DNA from: Rhodospirillaceae bacterium
GTDB taxonomy: Bacteria > Pseudomonadota > Alphaproteobacteria > Rhodospirillales > Rhodospirillaceae
Length of the DNA: 8,481 bases
Assembly (NCBI GenBank): GCA_002691085.1
Contig: NZGX01000039.1
Location: forward strand, 6,625-15,105
Direction: 5' to 3'
Made by a program: the position numbers and the translations under genes. Position 1 is the stretch's first letter. Every line of letters begins with the position of its first letter. Of the stretch, positions 1-6,162 are shown one piece after another. The notes under the pieces were generated by a model. The model did not search any database, was not told where the DNA came from, and was given only the letters and a program-made list of their open reading frames with translations.

Positions 1-1010
1 TGTAAATTACCATTGTAGTCCAGCGGAGACTCAAGAAATCCAAATAATTTTTCACGAAATAATTTAGGAATTACTGGATCTAAGTAATTATTTTTATCAA
101 AAGAACTTAAAATTTCTTTTACAGCATCTATTTTTTTTTCTGCGATATGATCTGTCCATCCTTCAATTACGATATGCAAAGAAGGGTCATGAGAATCTTC
201 TGGACTTCCAATTGAAGAGGGAATAATCCCTATACATTCTGATGTTAGGTAGCTTCTTCCAATATCTTTAATTGCATTTATTAGATTTTCTGAAGATTTA
301 AATGATACAGATATAAATTTTTCTGAAGAGGGAATTTGTTCAAGCATAAGGGTAATTTTCGTTTTAATACCCATTATACCACCATCATTTAAAAACAATC
401 CTGTAATGTCAGGCCCGTTATTCCTATAAAAAGCTTTTCCATTTTTAATTGAACCTGAGCCAGTTTTAATGATTTTTCCTTCTGATGTAATAACTTCTAA
501 ACCAAGAATATTATCTGCACTCGTCCCATTATCTGCTGATCCAAAAAACATTGAATTATTTGTTACGCTTCCGCCAATTGTTGAGAAACGTCCAGTAGAG
601 GGACCAAACATTCTTGGTCTTAGGTTTATTTTTTTTGTTTCTTTGTATAGTTTTTCCCATGTGCATCCAGCCTCAACGGTGGCAGTGAGATTATCTTCGT
701 TAATTTCAATGATCTTATCGATTTTTCTTAAATCAAATACGATAAATGATTTTCCATTTTCTTTAGTTTTTAAATACCCGCTTGTATAAGATAATCCTCC
801 ACCTCTGGGAAAAATCTCAATATTTTCTCTTTCGCAAATTTTTATCGACTTTTCTAAATCAGATATTGAATTTGGGGAGATAATTGCAATGGGAAGTATT
901 CCTTCGTAAAATAGATCTTGTGAAAACAAGCGCCTTTCTCTAATTGAGGTAATAAAATTATTACTTCCCAATAAATCTCTTAGTGAATTTAGTGTCTTTT
1001 CTGATACCAT
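1..1010 (-). CDS. FAD-binding oxidase of the PCMH/VAO (GlcD-like) family, C-terminus cut by window edge
   Basis: The reading frame is open from an ATG at 1010 to the left edge (336 complete codons plus 2 bases). It is predicted to oxidise a small organic substrate, such as a 2-hydroxy acid or related alcohol, using bound FAD; the exact substrate cannot be read. The FAD-binding PCMH domain covers about residues 35-225. Visible motifs are the pyrophosphate loop PRGGGLSYTSG (68-78), a VEAGCTWEKL segment (112-121), FGPSTGRFSTIGGSVTNN (135-152), SADNILGLEVI (164-174) and a GPDITGLFLNDGG-type segment (199-211) that usually marks the end of the domain. The start of a C-terminal substrate/cap domain follows, and the family's usual C-terminus lies outside the window. 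No signal peptide or membrane segment is seen, so it is probably cytosolic. The start is supported by AGGAA seven bases upstream. It is divergent from the MDR gene. Family assignment is firm; substrate is unknown. Confidence 0.87.
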   Translation of the reverse strand, partial: MVSEKTLNSLRDLLGSNNFITSIRERRLFSQDLFYEGILPIAIISPNSISDLEKSIKICERENIEIFPRGGGLSYTSGYLKTKENGKSFIVFDLRKIDKIIEINEDNLTATVEAGCTWEKLYKETKKINLRPRMFGPSTGRFSTIGGSVTNNSMFFGSADNGTSADNILGLEVITSEGKIIKTGSGSIKNGKAFYRNNGPDITGLFLNDGGIMGIKTKITLMLEQIPSSEKFISVSFKSSENLINAIKDIGRSYLTSECIGIIPSSIGSPEDSHDPSLHIVIEGWTDHIAEKKIDAVKEILSSFDKNNYLDPVIPKLFREKLFGFLESPLDYNGNL

Positions 1011-1017
1011 AGAGGTG

Positions 1018-1022
1018 TTCCT
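1018..1022 (-). promoter_or_regulatory. Ribosome binding site of the FAD oxidase
   Basis: On the minus strand this reads AGGAA and lies seven bases before the ATG at 1010. This is a good Shine-Dalgarno match and fixes the start of the truncated FAD oxidase. Confidence 0.6.
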
Positions 1023-1033
1023 GTTTTTTAGTC

Positions 1034-1038
1034 AAAGG
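1034..1038 (+). promoter_or_regulatory. Ribosome binding site deciding the MDR start
   Basis: AAAGG lies seven bases before the ATG at 1046, which is normal spacing. The in-frame GTG at 1040 is only one base past this site and could not use it. The ATG at 1046 is therefore the better start, which shortens the longest open frame by two residues. Confidence 0.65.
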
Positions 1039-1045
1039 TGTGTTT

Positions 1046-2032
1046 ATGAGATTAGCCCAATATGATGTTAACGGAAAACCCCAAGATGTTATTAAAATTA
1101 TAGATAAGCCTACTCCTAAACCAGGAAAGGGTGAAGTAACTATTCAAATAGAGGCGGCTCCTATCCATCTTGCGGATTTATATTGTATGATGGGAAAGGA
1201 AAGTTTCAAAATGCCTCTGCCAGCAACACCAGGTTTTGAGGGTGTAGGACGAATCTTAGAGGTAGGAGATGGTGTCAATAACTTTAAAGAGGGCGATAGG
1301 GTATTCCCGCCTTTAGCATCAAACACGTGGTGTGATGTAATTCGAGTTAGTTGCAAGGGCCTTATTAGAGCCCCTGAAGGAAGATCCGATATTTTATCTC
1401 TGTTATCAATTAATCCTCCAACATCGTATTTAATTCTTGAGGATTTTGGGAATCTAAAAGAGGGTGATTGGATAATTCAAAATGCTGCTAATTCAAACTG
1501 CGGAAGATACTTAATAGAACTTGCAAAATTAAAAGGAATTAAGACGGTTAATTTGGTGAGAAGAGAGGAAGTTATCCCTGATTTAATTCGCCTTGGGGGA
1601 GATGTTGTTCTAGTTGATAATGAAAACATTAGTGAAGAAATGATTAAAGCAACAAATGGAGCCAAACCAAAGCTTGGGATTGATGCAGTTAACGGGATGG
1701 CTACAGCGCGAATGGCTAATTGTCTTGAGGATAATTCAACAATACTTGCTTACGGTATGTTAACTGACGAACCTTGTATGCTTCCAGCAGATGTTGTTTT
1801 TATGAGAAATATAAAATTAGAGGGATTTTATACAATAAGGCAGTTTGAAAACAGAACTGAATTAGAGATAGCGGAAATATATAAACATTTGTCGGATTTA
1901 TTTGAGTCTGGCAATCTTTCAACTGAGATAGCTCAGGTTTATTCACTTGATATGGTCAAAGATGCAGTCGAGCATGCGGGAAGAAGAGGTTCAGATAGAA
2001 ATGGAAAAATTATTTTGACTATGGAAAATTAG
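1046..2032 (+). CDS. Zinc-independent MDR oxidoreductase, 2-enoyl thioester reductase/quinone reductase-like
   Basis: This 328-residue protein has normal length for the medium-chain dehydrogenase/reductase superfamily. The N-terminal GroES-like catalytic domain covers about 1-120 (PATPGFEGVGRILEVGDGV at 59-77, KEGDRVF at 81-87). The Rossmann fold covers about 125-265, with the segment IQNAANSNCGRYLIELAK (144-161) serving as the nucleotide-binding glycine turn. That segment, NPPTSYLIL (123-131) and VNLVRREE (168-175) resemble the MECR/Etr1 enoyl thioester reductase branch. VRR after the second strand suits NADPH. The zinc ligands of true alcohol dehydrogenases are absent: the usual GHE is GFE. 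By my alignment the catalytic tyrosine of MECR/Etr1 is replaced by Glu52, so the acyl-thioester reductase role is uncertain. No export signal is seen, so it is cytosolic. The amidohydrolase follows 63 bases downstream on the same strand and may be co-transcribed. The family is firm; the reaction is not. Confidence 0.85.
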   Translation: MRLAQYDVNGKPQDVIKIIDKPTPKPGKGEVTIQIEAAPIHLADLYCMMGKESFKMPLPATPGFEGVGRILEVGDGVNNFKEGDRVFPPLASNTWCDVIRVSCKGLIRAPEGRSDILSLLSINPPTSYLILEDFGNLKEGDWIIQNAANSNCGRYLIELAKLKGIKTVNLVRREEVIPDLIRLGGDVVLVDNENISEEMIKATNGAKPKLGIDAVNGMATARMANCLEDNSTILAYGMLTDEPCMLPADVVFMRNIKLEGFYTIRQFENRTELEIAEIYKHLSDLFESGNLSTEIAQVYSLDMVKDAVEHAGRRGSDRNGKIILTMEN

Positions 2033-2095
2033 TTACTGATTACTATTATTTTATTTAAAGCTATAAATTTAATTAGTTAAAGAGTATCTTTATAT

Positions 2096-3445
2096 ATGAA
2101 AAATTTTATCAATTATAATTACCTAACATTAATTTCACTTTTTATATTTTATTTTAATGCTGATGCATTAGCTAATTCATTACTTATTAAAAATATTAAT
2201 CTCATTGATGGAACTGGTTCACCAATTTCAAAAAGTCTTAATGTCTTTATAGAAGATGGTAAATTTAAAACCATTACTTCGTCCCATATTGACGTTAATA
2301 AAGAAACAATTTCAATTGATGGGACTAATAAATACTTAATACCAGGTATTATTGATAATCACATCCACCTTCCTGGAGGAAGAACCGGCCCTGGAAATAG
2401 AAAAATGGTTTTAGACTTCCAAGTTGGTAGAGAAATTTTAGAGTCATATTTATATTCGGGTGTTACGACAGTCTATGACTCAAATAATAACCCAGAATAT
2501 ATATATAGGTTGAGGGAAGATGAGCGTAACGGAAGGATACTATCTCCAAGGATTTTTGCAACGTTAAGTTTAATTGCTCCGCCAAATGGGCATGGGTGTT
2601 GTGCAGGTGGAATACCGGTTGATAATTTTTCTTTCGGAAAAAAAAGAATGGAAGAGTTATTTCTACTTAAGCCCGATTTACTTAAGTTTACACGAGAGTC
2701 GCGTGGTATGGGGGCAACAAGTAGAAATTTACCTTTGATGGATCAAAAATTGTTTAAGAGATTAGTTTCGTTTAGTCATGAAAATAATATTAGGGTAACG
2801 GTTCATGTTTCTGAAAACTCTCTGGCTCTTGAGGCAATTGATGCTGGTGCAGATGCTTTTGCACATATACCTTATATAGACCCGATTACAGATGATTTGA
2901 TAAATAAAATTGTAAAAAATGGAATTATGTTATCAACAACTATCACACGGGTTGAAAATGATTCCTCCTTTTTAGACAGACAAATTTTTAAGGATACAGT
3001 TAGTGCTAAAACAATAGAAGAGGTTAAATCTCATGAGAGATTTGGAACACCTGAAAGCTTTGATAACCTATCCCCTCTTGTTAAATGGATAAGGTCTGTT
3101 AGAGAAATATTATTGGATAATATAAAAAGACTTCATGAAAATGGAGCAATTATAGGCCTTGGGACGGATAGACCAATGGGACCAATTGCGCATTATGAGT
3201 TAGAATTAATTGTTGCAGCTGGGATAAAACCAATTGATGCAATTAAGATTGCTACACTAAACTCAGCAAAATATATTGGTATAGACAATGATTTGGGGTC
3301 AATTGAAGTGGGCAAAATTGCTGATATGGTTATATTAAACAAAAATCCTGTTTTAAATATTAAAAACACAACAGAAATCCACTCGGTCTATAAAGGGGGA
3401 GTGGAAATTAATAGATCTAAATTGAATATTCCAAAAAATAGATAA
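2096..3445 (+). CDS. Exported metal-dependent amidohydrolase, imidazolonepropionase-like
   Basis: This 449-residue protein belongs to the amidohydrolase superfamily, whose metal-centred TIM barrels hydrolyse amide or related bonds. Residues 1-26 form a Sec signal peptide with a hydrophobic core at about 9-20 and a probable cut after ADALA, so the enzyme should act in the periplasm. The small beta domain begins LLIKNINLIDGTG (29-41). The metal site can be followed along the barrel: NHIH (88-91, His89 and His91), DLLKF (194-198, candidate bridging Lys197), His237 in TVHVSE, His257 in FAHIPY and Asp358 in GLGTDRP. The C-terminal ending GSIEVGKIADMVIL (401-414) is typical of the family. A vicinal cysteine pair (Cys168-Cys169) sits in NGHGCCAGG, which I do not recognise as standard. 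The start has only a weak AAAGAG eleven bases upstream, but the signal peptide supports it. The substrate is unknown; secreted relatives include dipeptide and organophosphate or amide hydrolases. Confidence 0.88.
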   Translation: MKNFINYNYLTLISLFIFYFNADALANSLLIKNINLIDGTGSPISKSLNVFIEDGKFKTITSSHIDVNKETISIDGTNKYLIPGIIDNHIHLPGGRTGPGNRKMVLDFQVGREILESYLYSGVTTVYDSNNNPEYIYRLREDERNGRILSPRIFATLSLIAPPNGHGCCAGGIPVDNFSFGKKRMEELFLLKPDLLKFTRESRGMGATSRNLPLMDQKLFKRLVSFSHENNIRVTVHVSENSLALEAIDAGADAFAHIPYIDPITDDLINKIVKNGIMLSTTITRVENDSSFLDRQIFKDTVSAKTIEEVKSHERFGTPESFDNLSPLVKWIRSVREILLDNIKRLHENGAIIGLGTDRPMGPIAHYELELIVAAGIKPIDAIKIATLNSAKYIGIDNDLGSIEVGKIADMVILNKNPVLNIKNTTEIHSVYKGGVEINRSKLNIPKNR

Positions 3446-3461
3446 TCACTTTTGATTTTCT

Positions 3462-5324
3462 CTAGTTATGATTTTTTAATGACCAATGATTAATTTTATT
3501 ATCAAAGTAACCTGTTGTTAAAAAATCTATTTCGTTTTCTAACAAAATAATTCTACTTGCATAACCATTATGTCCATAGACTGATTTTCCTATTTTATTT
3601 CCACTTTGGTCCCATATTTTAATTGTGCCGTCTAGCCCTGAAGTAATTATAAATCCATTTTTAGTTGAGATAGAAGAAGAGCTTATTTGTATTTGTTTTG
3701 TATTTATTATACTCAAAATTGATAAACTATTATTATCCCTAATTTCTAATTTTCCATCATATCTTGATAGTAATAATATTTCTTCATCCGATGAAAGGAA
3801 CATATTATTTATAAAACTATTTTCATAAAATAATTCATCTATTTGCTTCCCAGAAAAATCCCAAAATTTAACTTTTCCATCTTTACCAGATGAGATTATC
3901 TGTTTTTTCTCGTTTGCAATAATTATATATTCAATTGACTGGGTATGTGCTTTTTCTATTATGAATTTGATTTCACCTTTAAGATCTATCAGGATTAAAG
4001 TTCCACCTGTGTCTCCACTTACTATCATATTTCTTTTTTCGGATATGCCAATTGATGATATTTTCGTCACATGTTTTTTATGGTAGCTAATTTGCGAACC
4101 TTGTTTGCTCCATAAAGATATCATGCCGTCATATCCACCTGTTACAATTTGATTTTTTGATTTTATAAAGCGAGCCACCTCAACCCATGACAAATGAGCT
4201 GGAAAGGATATATTGCTATGATTTGACTCATTATATATTTTGTAGAGTTTAAAGCTTCCATCATTTGTTCCAAGAATAACTTCCTTTGTCTTCTCGTTAT
4301 AATCAAGTGGCCGTAGCCATGAGGGATGTGACCTTAACGGCTCTAAATGTTGACTTCCGTCAATATTCCATATTCTTATTGTTCCATCATAGTAACCGCC
4401 AGTAGCAATGAAATTACAATTTTTTGAAAATGCGAGCGCCTGAACAGACCCAAGATGTTTTGTATACTTTCTCTTATTATGCAGATTTTTAATATCTCTC
4501 AATATCAAAGACCCATCCTCACCGGAAGAAGCAAGTAGATTGCCGCAAGGAGAGAAATCCACAATCCATGCTCTATGTCCATCAAGTGGGGCGCTTATCA
4601 ATTGACCATCTAAATCCCATAATCTAATAAATCCATCATCTCCAGCAGAGGCAAAAGATTTGCTGTCTGGCGCAAAACTTACTGACTCGACCCATTTTTT
4701 ATGACCTTTAAGAGGACCCGCCTTTAGATTTCCTTGAATTGTCCATAACATTACATTTCCATCAATAGATGAGGAGGCAATTAAATTATTATCAGGTGAG
4801 AAGGAAATGGATCTAACCCAAGAAGAATGTCCTCTTAGAATTTTACTTTTTGAAATATTCTTCAAATTCCATATCCTCACGGTATGATCATAACCAGCTG
4901 AGGCTAGAAAATTTCCATCTGGTGAGAAGTCAAGATCTTGAATAGATCCTTCATGGCCTAATAATGGTTCCCCTATTTTCTTACCCTCATTATCCCAAAA
5001 GAATATTTCTCCCTTAACGTTACTTGATGCAATTATCTTTCCATCAGGGGAGAAAGCAACAGAAACAGATTTTGCATCAATTAGTCTTTCTCTTTTGAAT
5101 TTTTCTTTAAAAGACCATAATCCAATTGTACCATTAGAAACATCGACAACTGCAAACCTATTGTCATTTGTGGGGTCAAATGCTAAGCGTATGGGGGTAA
5201 GTGGACCTTTGGTAACTATTTCATCATTAATTTCTTTTTCTGAAATAAGTACTTGAGCTTTAGATGTGGTATTAGGTATCGTAAGATTTAGAGATATAAA
5301 AAGTATTAAAATTCTTAATATCAT
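3462..5324 (-). CDS. Exported WD40-repeat protein, about 14 blades (two seven-bladed propellers)
   Basis: This 620-residue protein is built almost wholly of WD40 repeats and has no catalytic domain, so it is probably a scaffold or binding protein. Residues 1-23 look like a Sec signal peptide (hydrophobic 2-16, cut near SKA-Q). I count 14 repeats by their closing strands, ending near residues 71, 111, 153, 195, 237, 277, 320, 361, 405, 447, 489, 529, 572 and 615, which is enough for two seven-bladed propellers. The first half is canonical (SPDG and GH motifs), while blades 8-14 are degenerate. Five blades share H-x-x-W at the same position (Trp169, 211, 253, 336, 380). Blade 6 (249-277) is two residues shorter than its neighbours in the first strand. 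An in-frame stop directly upstream fixes ATG 5324 as the first start; the ribosome site is poor. It converges with the amidohydrolase and diverges from the CHASE-like gene 23 bases away. The partner is unknown. Confidence 0.9.
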   Translation of the reverse strand: MILRILILFISLNLTIPNTTSKAQVLISEKEINDEIVTKGPLTPIRLAFDPTNDNRFAVVDVSNGTIGLWSFKEKFKRERLIDAKSVSVAFSPDGKIIASSNVKGEIFFWDNEGKKIGEPLLGHEGSIQDLDFSPDGNFLASAGYDHTVRIWNLKNISKSKILRGHSSWVRSISFSPDNNLIASSSIDGNVMLWTIQGNLKAGPLKGHKKWVESVSFAPDSKSFASAGDDGFIRLWDLDGQLISAPLDGHRAWIVDFSPCGNLLASSGEDGSLILRDIKNLHNKRKYTKHLGSVQALAFSKNCNFIATGGYYDGTIRIWNIDGSQHLEPLRSHPSWLRPLDYNEKTKEVILGTNDGSFKLYKIYNESNHSNISFPAHLSWVEVARFIKSKNQIVTGGYDGMISLWSKQGSQISYHKKHVTKISSIGISEKRNMIVSGDTGGTLILIDLKGEIKFIIEKAHTQSIEYIIIANEKKQIISSGKDGKVKFWDFSGKQIDELFYENSFINNMFLSSDEEILLLSRYDGKLEIRDNNSLSILSIINTKQIQISSSSISTKNGFIITSGLDGTIKIWDQSGNKIGKSVYGHNGYASRIILLENEIDFLTTGYFDNKINHWSLKNHN

Positions 5325-5347
5325 GATTCATCACAAGAGAAATATTT
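5325..5347. promoter_or_regulatory. Divergent 23-base gap between WD40 and CHASE-like genes
   Basis: The two start codons are only 23 bases apart. The gap carries AAGAGA (5335-5340) seven bases before the plus-strand ATG, a fair ribosome binding site, and no good Shine-Dalgarno for the minus-strand gene. Neither promoter can fit here entirely, so each must extend into the opposite gene's signal-peptide codons. This hints at shared control, but no operator is visible. Confidence 0.35.
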
Positions 5348-6130
5348 ATGCGCATTTTTAGTTTTAAGAGGTTTTGGTTAAAAATAATATTATCTAATTT
5401 TTTTATTTATTTATCTATACTCTCTTTTTTGTCAATAATTCAGATTGCTTATGCTAAAGAATATATAATAGAAAAAAAAACAGAACACCATAGGCTTACT
5501 TTAACTTATTTTTTAATGGTTGATAAGGTTAATTCACCTTTGCAGAGTATGGCTACCCTCTTTAACGGCTCTGGAAGAGTTGCAGCAGATGAATTTTCTA
5601 AAACTATTAATTTTCTTAAGAGATATAATACTGATATTTTTCCTGACTCAATGGGTTTTATTACTCAATCTTATTCAGATGGATGCATCGATATAAATGC
5701 TTGTTGGGTTGTAGCTTATTCTAATGATTATACAGGTGTCCTTAGGGCCGGAGCAGAGGTGTCTCGATTCCCTCCTCTTTTGGATACTATTAATTGGGCT
5801 ATTGAAAATGAAAACCAGCTTATAGTTGGGCCGCCCTTTTATGATGAAAATGGAAATGCTCGTTCTTATTTCGCTTTGACCGTAAGAAATACAAGACAGT
5901 TTGGGGTTGTCGTAAGTATTATTGATTATAATAAAATTTATAATAGAATGAAGAGTAATTGGAAATTAGATGATATATTTTTTGATTTATCAATAAAAGG
6001 GTATAAAGATAAAAAACATTCAGAACCTTTTCCTTTAATTAGAAGTTACGAAAAAAGTTTTGTTAAGAAAGGATTTGAAAAATTTGAATTTCATAATGTA
6101 GTTTTTTTAACAAGCTGGGAAGATAAATAA
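5348..6130 (+). CDS. Exported stand-alone CHASE-like sensor domain protein
   Basis: This 260-residue protein starts with a basic n-region (Arg2, Lys7, Arg8, Lys12) and a long hydrophobic stretch (about 13-34) ending in AYA-KE, which reads as a cleavable signal peptide or, alternatively, an N-terminal membrane anchor. Residues about 60-255 resemble the extracellular CHASE ligand-binding domain of bacterial and plant receptors. The best stretch is LRAGAEVSRFPPLLDTI (132-148), then a VGPPFYDENG turn (160-169), a SYFALTV strand (173-179) and FGVVVSIIDYNKIY (185-198). The C-terminal strand (FEFHNVVFLTSW, 246-257) ends the protein just where CHASE receptors normally enter a second membrane helix. 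No kinase, cyclase or GGDEF output follows. Cys113 and Cys119 could form a disulfide in the periplasm. It is first in a run with the two flavin oxidases (32-base gap). The CHASE call rests on motif pattern alone; a distant lookalike of the fold is possible. Confidence 0.6.
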   Translation: MRIFSFKRFWLKIILSNFFIYLSILSFLSIIQIAYAKEYIIEKKTEHHRLTLTYFLMVDKVNSPLQSMATLFNGSGRVAADEFSKTINFLKRYNTDIFPDSMGFITQSYSDGCIDINACWVVAYSNDYTGVLRAGAEVSRFPPLLDTINWAIENENQLIVGPPFYDENGNARSYFALTVRNTRQFGVVVSIIDYNKIYNRMKSNWKLDDIFFDLSIKGYKDKKHSEPFPLIRSYEKSFVKKGFEKFEFHNVVFLTSWEDK

Positions 6131-6148
6131 ATTAAGGTAAAATTATTT

Positions 6149-6152
6149 AAGG
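6149..6152 (+). promoter_or_regulatory. Ribosome binding site of the first flavin oxidase
   Basis: AAGG lies ten bases before the ATG at 6163. It sits in the second of two direct copies of TTAAGGTA (6132-6139 and 6147-6154, 15 bases apart) that occupy most of the 32-base gap. Only the second copy is at a usable distance. Confidence 0.4.
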
Positions 6153-6162
6153 TATTTGAGAA

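Larger units (their letters stand above)
1011..1045. promoter_or_regulatory. Divergent 35-base intergenic region between FAD oxidase and MDR reductase
   Basis: This is the whole gap between two start codons pointing away from each other. It holds a ribosome binding site for each gene and a short T-rich centre. There is no room for two complete -35/-10 promoters, so the transcription starts must lie partly inside the opposite coding regions. The arrangement makes co-regulation possible, but no operator-like palindrome is visible. Confidence 0.4.

Noticed and set aside
469..789. Plus-strand open frame of 106 codons
   Set aside because: It lies opposite the FAD oxidase, whose frame shows clear family motifs throughout; there is no domain or ribosome site.
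1040..1045. GTG start two codons upstream for the MDR gene
   Set aside because: It overlaps the ribosome binding site; the ATG at 1046 has ideal spacing.
2062..2067. TATAAA as a -10 box upstream of the amidohydrolase
   Set aside because: The best -35 match at proper spacing is poor, and such hexamers are common by chance in this base composition.
3444..3457. Small inverted repeat (AATCA, four-base loop, TGATT) between the converging genes, followed by T residues
   Set aside because: The stem is five base pairs with a single G:C pair, too weak in A+T-rich DNA to call a terminator.
3625..3828. Plus-strand open frame opposite the WD40 gene
   Set aside because: It is the complement of WD40 repeats and shows no features of its own.
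5472..5480. A9 run in the CHASE-like gene (and a T9 run at 131-139 in the FAD oxidase) as slippage or frameshift sites
   Set aside because: Both frames continue with family-like sequence on either side, and A tracts are expected at this base composition.
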